From: Flavivirga eckloniae
Lineage (GTDB): Bacteria > Bacteroidota > Bacteroidia > Flavobacteriales > Flavobacteriaceae
Direction of reading: 5' to 3'
DNA length: 64,000 bases
Assembly (NCBI RefSeq): GCF_002886045.1
Contig: NZ_CP025791.1
Coordinates: 5,347,001 to 5,411,000, forward strand
The notes beneath the pieces are model-generated. The model was not told the origin of the DNA. It did not search any database and saw only the letters and a program-made list of their open reading frames with translations. Every line of letters begins with the position of its first letter. The first letter of the stretch is position 1. Position numbers and translations under genes: made by a program. This document shows, in pieces, positions 28,539 to 38,600 of the stretch.

Positions 28539-28699
28539 CCCGCTCTGCAAAGTCCCCGACTTTGAGGTCACTATAATTCCAAAAATATTCACATAAAGTT
28601 TTCATTTTTAATACTGATTATATTTTGTAATCCTCTTTCAAATTTTATACGCTTTGTTTATTAATGTTCCGCTAAGTGATGAGACTTTGTGGAGCGGTG
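28539..28699. repeat. Direct repeat flanking the Fic gene, right copy
   Basis: Second copy of 27222-27382 in the same orientation, starting 33 bp after the Fic stop. It ends GAGACTTTGTGGAGCGG. The rest of the gap to 28936 holds only the promoter-like boxes at 28868-28897. The terminal GACTTTGCGGAGCGG sequence recurs at 62091-62126 and 62906-62931. Confidence 0.88.
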
Positions 28700-28867
28700 T
28701 CTTTATTTTGTAAATGTAGCTGCGTGTTTCTGTATGCTAGTGAGTATCCGAGAGTGTATTAAAGATGAGATTTGTTTTCTTTACTGTGGATTTAATTTCT
28801 ATAAGATGAAAATATATTAAAACTCCAATATAACTAAACAATTTTTTAGACCTTTAGTCGATGTAAC

Positions 28868-28897
28868 TTGCTTACGGTTTAGTTTCTGCTATTTTTG
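28868..28897 (+). promoter_or_regulatory. Promoter for the histidine-kinase operon
   Basis: TTG at 28868-28870 and TATTTTTG at 28890-28897 are 19 bp apart, fitting the Bacteroidota TTG-N19-TAnnTTTG pattern. They lie 39 bp before the kinase ATG. Confidence 0.5.
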
Positions 28898-28936
28898 TAT
28901 ATTTTGTATCTAAAATTCAAATCATAAAAACTATAT

Positions 28937-30958
28937 ATGATTATAAAACAATCTTTTTTTCTAATTATTCTTTTTTTAGGATTATCTATAAATGCTCAAA
29001 GAAATGATTTTGAAAAGAATATTACTGAATTAGAACTAAAAATTAAACAATCTGTAAACGCTGAACATCTTAAATGGTTGGATAGTTTAACCACTTTAGT
29101 AGAATTTGATGAAGCGCTTAAATATGATTCTATAGCAAGAAAAACCATTACATATGCTTTAAAGTTAGATTCCCTAAACATTGCAATAACAAATACAAGT
29201 AAACTTATTCATTACCATAGTAATATAATGGGAGATTCTGAAGAAGGGTTGCGAATATTTAAAGATTTTTTGAGTACTATAGAAGCGGTAACATCTAATG
29301 CTATTAAAGGAAGGTTTTATCTCTATGGCGCAGATTCATATGCTGGTCAGGTTGATTTTGATATGGCTTTTAAATATTATGATCTAGCTAAAGATTGCGC
29401 ATTGAAAGCAAGTAATCAGTCGTTATTGGGGACTATAGCTTTAAAAACTGGAGGTGTTTTAATGGAAATGGGAGAAGCAGTTGATGCCTCAAAACACATT
29501 CAGGAAGCTATTAGAATTTTTGCTATAGAGAAGGATACATTAAACTTAATAAATGCTAAAAATGACATTTCAATTTTATACAGTCAAAATGCATTTTATA
29601 AAGAAGCAGAAAAAGAGCGTAATGAAGCCATAGCTTTATCGAATACGTTTAAACAAGAAACTGCAGTATCATTACTTTATTATAACGCAGCGGCAGATTA
29701 TAGATTAATTGACGATCAAAAAAAACGTATATCAAACTTACGATTAGCACTAAGGCATAATAATTCTGAATTCAGACGTTTTTACGAACCTTTCTTTTTG
29801 TGTGATTTAACGATAGCTTTGGCAGAAAATGATAGTATAGAAAAAGCAGAACAATATTTCGATAAAATTAAGAGTGATCCAGATACATACTCCGAAGGTA
29901 TTCAAAAAGAGATGTATATCGAAGTTCTAAAACAAATGGCTTTAGGGAAAAATCAGTTTAAAGAAGCTATTGATTATGGAAAACAGCATTTAGCATTAAA
30001 AAGGGTGCACAAAGGGTATGTAGAAATAATGAATGCTGAAAAGTTTTTGTCTGATATTTACAAAAAGACTAATGATAATAGAAACTCAGAAAAACACTTA
30101 ATTAATTACTATAAAATAAAAGACTCCATATCTAAAGTTCAAAATGTAAAGTCATTAACTTATTATCAAACGTTGTATGAAACTGAAAAGCGTGATTTAA
30201 AAATAAAAGCTCAAGAAAGTGATATTGCCTTATTAGATGAAAAGAATAAAGTAAAAAATCAATGGCTATTATTTGGAGGTTTAGGACTTTTAGCAGTATT
30301 TGGCATTGTCTTGTTATGGCGATCTAGAAATGCAGCAAGAAAACGCGAACAATTGCAAGAACAATTTTCTCAAGACCTTTTAACTGCACAAGAAGAAGAA
30401 CGAACTAGGGTATCTAAAGATTTACATGATAGTGTTGGGCAGCAATTGACATTAATTAAAAAGAAGGCTCAGAATTTGAAGCAAGAAGAATTATCTACCA
30501 TGACAAATAATGCTTTAGAGGAGGTAAGAAGTATATCGAGAGGGTTATTTCCAGCTGCATTAAAGCAATTAGGTTTAACAGAAAGTATTCAACAATTATT
30601 AAATGATTTAGATGAAGAAACCGATATGTTTTTTTCTGTAGAGATTGATGATATTGATAACGAGTTTAATGAAACAGAAACACTTAATTTGTATAGATTT
30701 ATTCAAGAAACGGTAACAAATGCTTTAAAACATGCTAAGGCTAAAACACTAACCGTAAACATTATAAAACATAATAATACTGTAGAAGTTTTAATAAAAG
30801 ACAACGGAGTTGGTTTTGATAATGTGGCGTCTGTAAAGCAACATAGTCTAGGTTTAAAAACTATAGCAGAACGCATACGTATGTTAAAAGGCACCCTGTC
30901 AATAAAAAGTAAAAAAGAAAAAGGAACGCAGGTTCTAGCTCAAATACCAATAGTATAA
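28937..30958 (+). CDS. TPR sensor histidine kinase (HisKA_3/NarX type)
   Basis: A 673-residue protein with a signal peptide ending near LSINAQ, periplasmic TPR-like repeats at about 30-410, one transmembrane helix at about 443-461 (WLLFGGLGLLAVFGIVLLW), a dimerization helix with phosphoacceptor His497 in KDLHDSVGQQL, and a C-terminal ATPase domain (N-box ETVTNALKHA, GLKTIAERIRMLKG, ending KGTQVLAQIPIV). The ATP and His boxes are intact. The response regulator starts 2 bp after the stop, so they form one two-component pair. The sensed signal is unknown; TPRs suggest a protein or peptide ligand at the envelope. Confidence 0.95.
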   Translation: MIIKQSFFLIILFLGLSINAQRNDFEKNITELELKIKQSVNAEHLKWLDSLTTLVEFDEALKYDSIARKTITYALKLDSLNIAITNTSKLIHYHSNIMGDSEEGLRIFKDFLSTIEAVTSNAIKGRFYLYGADSYAGQVDFDMAFKYYDLAKDCALKASNQSLLGTIALKTGGVLMEMGEAVDASKHIQEAIRIFAIEKDTLNLINAKNDISILYSQNAFYKEAEKERNEAIALSNTFKQETAVSLLYYNAAADYRLIDDQKKRISNLRLALRHNNSEFRRFYEPFFLCDLTIALAENDSIEKAEQYFDKIKSDPDTYSEGIQKEMYIEVLKQMALGKNQFKEAIDYGKQHLALKRVHKGYVEIMNAEKFLSDIYKKTNDNRNSEKHLINYYKIKDSISKVQNVKSLTYYQTLYETEKRDLKIKAQESDIALLDEKNKVKNQWLLFGGLGLLAVFGIVLLWRSRNAARKREQLQEQFSQDLLTAQEEERTRVSKDLHDSVGQQLTLIKKKAQNLKQEELSTMTNNALEEVRSISRGLFPAALKQLGLTESIQQLLNDLDEETDMFFSVEIDDIDNEFNETETLNLYRFIQETVTNALKHAKAKTLTVNIIKHNNTVEVLIKDNGVGFDNVASVKQHSLGLKTIAERIRMLKGTLSIKSKKEKGTQVLAQIPIV

Positions 30959-30960
30959 TT

Positions 30961-31599
30961 ATGGAAATTTCTGTTTTAGTCGCCGATGACCACCCGATGT
31001 TACTCAGAGGTTTAGTAGATGAACTTAAATCGTTTAATTATAATATCATTTCTTCAGTAGAAAATGGTGCAAAAGCTTTAGATGACATTATTTCATTACA
31101 ACCAGATATTGCCATTTTGGATATAGAAATGCCTTTGTTATCAGGTTTTGAAGTTATTCAAAAATGTTTGGATAAGCAACAAACAACAAAATTTATCATC
31201 CTGACATCACATAAACAAAAAGGCTTTATTTCAAAAGCGCAAAAACTTAATATCCAAGGGTACATTTTAAAAGATGAACCATCAATCGAACTCCATAAAT
31301 GCATTCAGGAAGTTTTTAAAGGAGGCACATACTTTAGCTCAGAATTCAATAAAATACTTGAGAATCAGATTTCACCAGAAATTGAAAAAATTAAATTTTT
31401 AAGCCCATCAGAACGTACTATTGTCCGATTGGTGGCACAGGGGAAATCTTCTAAAGAAATTGGAGAGTTATTAAGCATATCCAGTAGGACTGTAGAAAAG
31501 CACCGCTCCAATATCATTCGTAAATTAGACCTTTCAAACGAAATGGATGCCCTTAGTTCTTGGGCTCAGGAACATAAAGAGCTTATACTTTCCATATAA
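30961..31599 (+). CDS. NarL/FixJ-family response regulator
   Basis: A 212-residue protein. The receiver domain (1-125) has the acidic pair DD at 9-10, phosphoacceptor Asp54 in AILDIEMP, and Lys in YILKDEPS. The C-terminal LuxR-type helix-turn-helix (about 147-200) reads LSPSERTIVRLVAQGKSSKE followed by IGELLSISSRTVEKHRSNII. It is the partner of the kinase directly upstream. A run of TACGTA palindromes begins 28 bp after its stop and precedes the collar-protein gene, which makes that gene cluster the likely target. Confidence 0.96.
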   Translation: MEISVLVADDHPMLLRGLVDELKSFNYNIISSVENGAKALDDIISLQPDIAILDIEMPLLSGFEVIQKCLDKQQTTKFIILTSHKQKGFISKAQKLNIQGYILKDEPSIELHKCIQEVFKGGTYFSSEFNKILENQISPEIEKIKFLSPSERTIVRLVAQGKSSKEIGELLSISSRTVEKHRSNIIRKLDLSNEMDALSSWAQEHKELILSI

Positions 31600-31626
31600 A
31601 TTCGGTAAGCAATTTTCATGTCAAAC

Positions 31627-31666
31627 GCTACGTAGGGTTACGTAGTATTTGCAAGTGATACGTATT
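31627..31666. promoter_or_regulatory. Ten-bp-phased TACGTA array (candidate response-regulator operator)
   Basis: TACGTA occurs at 31629, 31639 and 31659, with the intervening 10-bp unit being ATTTGCAAGT. Read as 10-mers: GCTACGTAGG, GTTACGTAGT, ATTTGCAAGT, GATACGTATT. A spacing of exactly one and two helical turns on one face of DNA is typical of a bound activator dimer array. It lies about 90 bp before the collar-protein ATG and directly after the NarL-type regulator. Confidence 0.65.
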
Positions 31667-31756
31667 GTTATAGAATACCCCTAGTTATACCTTGCACTAG
31701 CATTGGATGTATATCCTTTCCTCAAAAAAGAGTATAACGAATTAACAATAATAACC

Positions 31757-32671
31757 ATGAAAACAAAATTTACACTTTTAACGCTATTAATGCTTTTTAC
31801 AGCAACTTTTAATTATGCACAAACCTCTGCAGAAATAGCAGATATAGCTGTACAAGGTATAGCAAGAGATGGCAATAATACAGCTAAAACAAATGCTACT
31901 ATTTCTTTAACGTTTGAGTTGTATTATTTAGATGCCAATAACGGTAATACTAAAGTAGTTATTGGTAATCCAGAAACTGTTAATTTGACGACAGATGCCT
32001 TTGGCGTGTTTTCACATATTATAAGTCCAGCGGCAACTAATAATCCCATATTTGCAAACCAACAGGTGTATTTAAAAATAAGTGAAGGGCAACAGGTCAT
32101 TTCAGAAGAAAAGTTAAAACACGTGCCTTATGCTATAGCCGCCAATAACGGGGTGCCAACTGGGGCTATTATGCCTTTTGTAGGAACAACAGCTCCAACA
32201 GGTTGGGTGTTATGCGATGGGAGGTCTTTAGTAGGAATCAATGGCTCACAAAAACTTATTGACTTGTTGGGCAGTAACATTGCCCCAAATTTACAGGCCA
32301 TGTATTTGCGAGGTGCCGGTTCTCAAGCTTATGAAGGTACCAATTATGCTGGCATCGCTTTAGGAGTTAAACAAAAGGATGGCTTTCAATCTCATGATCA
32401 TACAGCGGGAAGCTTAGAAGCGGCCAATGCGGGGCAGCATACACATGATTTAAGACAACCTTTTCGTTTCTTTGAACCTAGAAATGGGGGTAGTTCTGGA
32501 GCCACAAATGCTTTTCAAAACCAATCTGCTGCTGGAACAGGAACAGTTAATGATGGTGCCCTAGCAGCTGGCATTCATTCTCATCAAATCACAGGACTAA
32601 CCGGGGCTACAGGTACACTAGGTGAAACACGTCCTGTAAGTTACGGTGTTAACTACATCATTAAACTATAA
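31757..32671 (+). CDS. Secreted phage-tail-collar domain protein
   Basis: About 304 residues. ATG at 31757 is chosen over an upstream in-frame start at 31703 because it gives a clean signal peptide (MKTKFTLLTLLMLFTATFNYAQ). The N-terminal ~110 residues form a beta domain (ISLTFELYYLDANNG, VYLKISEGQQVISEEKLKHV). A tail-collar domain starts at about residue 136 (GAIMPFVGTTAPTGWVLCDG, then LRGAGSQ). The C-terminus is rich in His/Gly (SHDHTAGSLEAANAGQHTHD) and ends in ETRPVSYGVNYIIKL, as in tail-fibre tips and microcystin-dependent-type proteins. It is a bacterial surface protein here rather than a phage one, since no other phage genes surround it. Confidence 0.9.
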   Translation: MKTKFTLLTLLMLFTATFNYAQTSAEIADIAVQGIARDGNNTAKTNATISLTFELYYLDANNGNTKVVIGNPETVNLTTDAFGVFSHIISPAATNNPIFANQQVYLKISEGQQVISEEKLKHVPYAIAANNGVPTGAIMPFVGTTAPTGWVLCDGRSLVGINGSQKLIDLLGSNIAPNLQAMYLRGAGSQAYEGTNYAGIALGVKQKDGFQSHDHTAGSLEAANAGQHTHDLRQPFRFFEPRNGGSSGATNAFQNQSAAGTGTVNDGALAAGIHSHQITGLTGATGTLGETRPVSYGVNYIIKL

Positions 32672-32682
32672 ACTATAGGGTG

Positions 32683-35600
32683 ATGAGAAAAAAAATACTA
32701 ACTCTGTGTTTAGGGCTACTGGTTACAGGACTCTGGGCGCAACAAGATGATGGTGCCAAAATGGTTACCACATCGCAGGCCGTACAAAACAATGGTTATA
32801 CCATTCAAGTTGGTGTACCTTATTTAGGAACCAGCAATGTTGCCAATAACACCGATGCCCGTTTTCCATGGGACATATTATACATTTTTGGAACATTTGC
32901 AGAGGAATCTTTTGATGTATCTAAAGGTTATTTCGGCGATAAAGTACTGCTGCAATGGGAGCTAAGAAATAACTTCAATTTAATTACAACCATAGAAATA
33001 TCACGTAGAGAACTAGGGAGTAGCTCACAATTTCAGTTTGTAGGCAGCGTATCACCTAACGAAACCCAATACGAAGATAAATATGTGGATGGTGGTGTAC
33101 TGTATGAATATAAAGTATTGGCAAAAGGTGTAAGCCAAACCGAAGAATTATATACTAACTTCATCACAGGTGTAGGGTTTAGAAACCCAACAGCCATAGT
33201 AACAGGAAATGTAAGTTATAAAGGCGGCAACCCGGTGCAAAATGTAACTATTACAGCAGAGTCTGATGGGAGCGTTGTAAGTTATGGCAGTGGTTTAATT
33301 GTACCAGAATCTAACCAACTAAGTATAGCTAACTTAAATAAGCCTATAGATAAGACTACAACTTTACAAGCATGGGTGCGACCCGATGTGCCTTATGTAG
33401 ATGATAGTGGAAATGCTATAAGATTGTTTAGACTCAACGAGAAAAACGGAAATAATATTGATGTTACCGTTAATTTAAAAGAAACCTCTAAAACTTTAGA
33501 AGTTAGTATTGGAGGTAACCTTTATATCATTCAAAACGTTTACCCATCTGGAGATATAGATGCTCGAGGGAATGATATCATGATACCAGTATCAGATTTT
33601 AACAGCAATTTTGTACATATTACTGCCCAGTTAGAAGATAATAAAGAGCCTTTATTGTTTATAAATGGGCGCCCTATGACTGCGGCTTATAGGGATGCAG
33701 CACATGCTGCCAGAGCTGAAGTAGATGATGAAGATACCTCGCCGTATTTAGAAATAACGGTTCTAACAGTAACAACAATGTTTAATGTAGGAAGCGGTAT
33801 TTGGGAAAATGTATTTATAGGAGGAGGAAAAACGGCGTTAATTGATGAAATACGTGTTTGGAAGAGTATAGAAGCCGCTTCAGATATTCGTACCGATTAT
33901 AAGCGATACATCAGTGGAAACGACCCGGATTTGGTGGCCTATTTAAGTGCTAACGAGAATACAGGAGGCTATGCTTATGATGCCTCACGAAACGGATTCA
34001 ATTATAACAAAAATCACGGTAGTTTAAACATCCAGGGTATAAGTAACGATATCTCTTTTGTGTCTGGCGCAGGCAATATTCCATCGTCCAGCCAATTAGG
34101 TATTTTGGGAGTTACCGATGTTAACGGTAATTATGAAATCAATGCGATTCCTTATACAGGAACAGGCGAATCATTTAAAATTACACCTAGTTTTGGACAA
34201 CATAAATTTGAGCCTAATCAGCAATTGGTGTTTTTAGGTGAAGGCTCCGAAGTGGTCAATAAAATAGATTTTACAGATACCTCATCCTTTATTTTTAAAG
34301 GCAAAATATTATATGATACCAGAGGTGTATTCCCATCAGTTGCAGAAGCAGAACAAAATATAGGTAACGGTAATACCATAGCTGGAGGTGCAGCTATTAT
34401 TGATGAGAATTACAATCAATACGAAATAAATGGAGCTTTTTATAACAAAGGCGAGTATTGGTTAAACGATTTAGGGACTACTGGAAATAATGAAAAAGAT
34501 GATGATCGCTTGGATTTATATGCGCGTATTCCGGTAGCAGGAGCCAACATTTATATAGATGGCAACATTGTTTTAGATGAAAATAACGTCCCTATAGAAT
34601 CGGATAGCGAAGGTAATTTTGATATTAGTGTGCCTATCGGTAATCACTTTATTCGTGTTGCTAAAACCGGACATGAATTTACTTATGAAGGTAGGTTTCC
34701 GGCAGAAACTGGCACCTTCCAAGAGTTCTTTGAAGATGCCCAGGAACAAGTGGTGTTTATTGATGAAACACGTGTAATCGCTGTAGGTCGCGTGGTTGGT
34801 GGCTCTGTAGAAGCTCAAAAACCTATAGGGTTTGGAGAAAACGGATTGTTTGAGGTGCCTTATTTGGCTCCAGGTGGAGATACAACTTTAAGGGTAAGTT
34901 CTAAAAACAATATTGGAACAGCTACTATAACTTTGGAATTACCAGGAAGTGTATCGGATGTTACAAAGTTTGAGTTTCAAACCAATGAAGAATCAGGAGA
35001 ATACCGTATTCAGGTAATGCCACTTAACTATGAAATTGTTGGTGGTAGTGGTTTACAAATTTCTAATGCCACTATTGGTACAAGCATAATAGCAGCAGGG
35101 ACTAAGGAGACTGTTAATTTTGCAAGTATACCTCCATTATTAACTCCCGAATTTAAATATCCCGATGATGAAATTCTTGAAGGTGTACCGTATCATTTTG
35201 AGAAAAGTTTTATTTACAGATCAACACCAGTGTTACGAGTTACAGACCAAACCTCAGAAAGTGAACTTGTTTTAAAAGATGTGAATGGTGTTGACCAAAC
35301 CATAAGCACTACAGGATTTAAACATCCAAACGGATCAGGAGATGATGTGCTCATTTATAAACAGTTTTCAAATTATGAAATTGTTTTAAGTACGTTTGAA
35401 CGTTATGAAAATAAAGATAATCTTAATGATATTATTGAAGATATTGTACCCATAGTAGATGGTCAACTCAGTATAACTAACAATTTGGCGATACCGGAAT
35501 CAGAGCTTACAGAGACCGACCCTAATGACAATAGTATTACCAAGTACTCATTTATTGGAGGTGTTCCTAATACCAATACACCTTTTACACGTAATATTAA

Positions 35601-38600
35601 CATTCAATATGTTATAGAGGGGATACCTTACGATGCCGAAAATTATATTAGCGAAGGGATCATTTTAGGAGGAGCGAGAGATGGAACACAATCCATCCTT
35701 TCAGAAGCACCAGAGATTCCAGATATTATTTTAAGAGATCCGCCAGGGTCAAATAGTTTCGCATCTATAGAAGCTGGAGAAAGTATTAGTTTTACCACAG
35801 ACAATAGTTTTTCAAGTGGAGGAGGCATTTCTCAAAGTGTGAAATTAATGTTGGGAGGTGATGTATCCATTGTTGCAGGGCCTCCGGGAGCGGGACTTAT
35901 TGTAAATACCGAAGTTACCAATAGTTTAACAGGAAATATTTCAGTAGAAGCCTCTTCTAAAGATGGCAATAGTATTACCAAAACCTATACATTCAATCAA
36001 ACCATATCAACCAGTGATGACCCGGAATTTGTAGGAGCTGAAGGTGATTTATATATAGGAAATTCTAAAAATTATTCTAAAGGTAGTTTTGATGATTTTC
36101 AAGCAACTTTAGATCAGGTAGGTGATCCTGGTGATAATTTTGAATTAACCAATGGCAATGGTGATAAAGTGTATTTAAATAAACAAAAAGCCTTTTATCT
36201 TGGAGAAAAGCCAACAAATACCTTCTTTGTGTATTCTCAAAAATTCATTATTACCGATTTAATTCCGGAATACGAAGCTATTGTAGAAACTTTATCAACA
36301 GGAGGTACGGTTGAAAATGCAAAACCTCAATCTTGGTATGAAAATCAAATTGATTTATGGCGCAGAATCATATTAAATAATGAACGTAGTAAATATACAG
36401 CGCTAAATGATCCTACTTTTATTGGATTAACGGCTCTAAATGCTATTAATGCATATACTGGAGACCTCCAGGACGAAATAAATAATGCACAAGTAGGTGG
36501 GCCTTATGAAAGCTTATTGCAAGAGAAATTAAAACTAGCGGATTCACAAAAAGCTTTAATCTCATCAAAATCGCAGGATAATATCACGTTCGATTCCGGT
36601 GTTGGTGAAGTGTCCAGAAGCATAGAATCTGTCGTTGTTAATACATCAACTTTAGAGTTTGATATTAACATAGAAGAAAGTTTACAATTACAGTTAGGCT
36701 TTAGTGTCAATAAATTGGGAATAGAATCTACAACAACAGGATTTGCAAGTCAGGCATTTAGTGCGTCCTTAACAGAAGAAGATACAAAGACCACTACTAT
36801 TAACTACACGCTTAAGGATAATGACCCAGCTAATGTATTAAGTGTAGATATTATCAATTTGTTTGATGGTAGCGGTCCTATATTTACAACTGTAGGAGGT
36901 AGAACATCTTGTCCTTATGAAGGTGCTGAATTATCACATTATTATAACCATGCAACTTATAACCCTAACAACCCAGTTATAGAGTTGGCTCAGGGAGATA
37001 GAGAAACATTAAGTAACGCAACAGAAAGGGCAGAAGACCCTAAAATTCTTGTTGAGGTTGCTGAAATTTTTAATATCCCGGAAAGTAACAACGCAGAATT
37101 TAAATTACTACTCTCAAATAATGCAGATGCTACAAGCGATGCCGCTAGCTTTAATTATTTTGAACTTATTGTAGATAATACCACCAATCCTAACAATGCA
37201 CTAATAAATGTAAGCCAGAATGGAACTGTAGTTTTTGTGCCATATGGTCAAACGGTTGAATATACGTTAACATTAGGGAAATCAGTATCCGATGTTAATG
37301 ATTACGAAGATATTCGCGTTATTTTACAATCGCAATGCGATCCAGTGAATGTTTTTGATGATGTATTGATTTCTGCGCATTTTGTACCATCCTGTTCTCG
37401 AGTAGCCGTTAAAGCACCATTAGATAATTGGGTGTATAATACTAGCAGTTCAACAAGTCCGCTAACGATTAACTTATCAGAATACAATCAAGCCTTTGAT
37501 AATTTTGAAAAGATAGATTTAGAATACCGTTTAGCAACAGCTCCAAATTGGACACGATTGCAAACGTTTTATAACGGAACCATACCAGCAGGTGCCACTT
37601 TGGCTTCTTCAATAACAGACGCAGAAGTTGTTTACGCTTTCGATATTGTAGAATCGGGACTGCAAGATGGTAATTACGAAATAAGAGCGCGAAGCACATG
37701 TACCAATGGTACAGAGTTTATTTCAGAAGTTATTTCAGGTAGTGTAGACTTAAAATCACCACAGCAGTTTGGAACCCCATTGCCAACCGACGGCATATTG
37801 GGTCCGGGAGAAGATTTGCGTGTGAGTTTTAATGAAAACATCTTTTATAACAGTGCCTTGAGTACCATTGAGATAAAAGGAGAAACCAATCAATTGCCAA
37901 TAGATAATAGTGTGTCCTTACGTTTTGAAGGTGCTAATAACACGGCAACAATAGAAAGTCCGAGATTAGTATCAGGAGACCTGTCAGTAGAATTTTGGAT
38001 GAACAATGCCACAATTGCATCAACAGCTGCTATTATCAATCAGCAAAACGGATTAAACATTCGTTTAGAAAACGGAGATATGTATGTGTCTCTTGGAGAT
38101 ATAATAGCCAATGGTACTATAGCAACAGATGGCTTGTTTCACCATTATACCATTACACACGACAATGCTTCAGGAAGCCTTAGTATTTATGAAGACGATA
38201 GAGATATTGGCGGTAGTACAGGGACTGCAAACACACAATTTACTAATAATAATCCATTAGTTATTGGAGGCAACACATTTATAGGGAATATGCATAGTTT
38301 ACGACTATGGACTAAATCCCTAAGTTTAAGTAAAGCCTATGCTAATATCTATACGAAGTTATTAGGAAACGAAGCAAATTTAGTTGGCTATTGGCCCATG
38401 AATGAAGGACGTGGGACTATTGCAAATGATTTAGCACGATTTAAACATGCAGCAGTTACAGCAGATTGGGACATTAAACCCAAAGGTACCTCTTATGAGT
38501 TCGCCAATGGACAGTATCAGGAGTTAGATAATGTTGGTTTTGTACAATTAACCAATGAGATGGATGCCACGATATCCTTCTGGATAAAAACAGGAACGGC

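Noticed and set aside
27222-28699. CRISPR-like repeats around the Fic gene
   Set aside because: Only two long copies with a gene between them and inverted ends; not short regularly spaced repeats.
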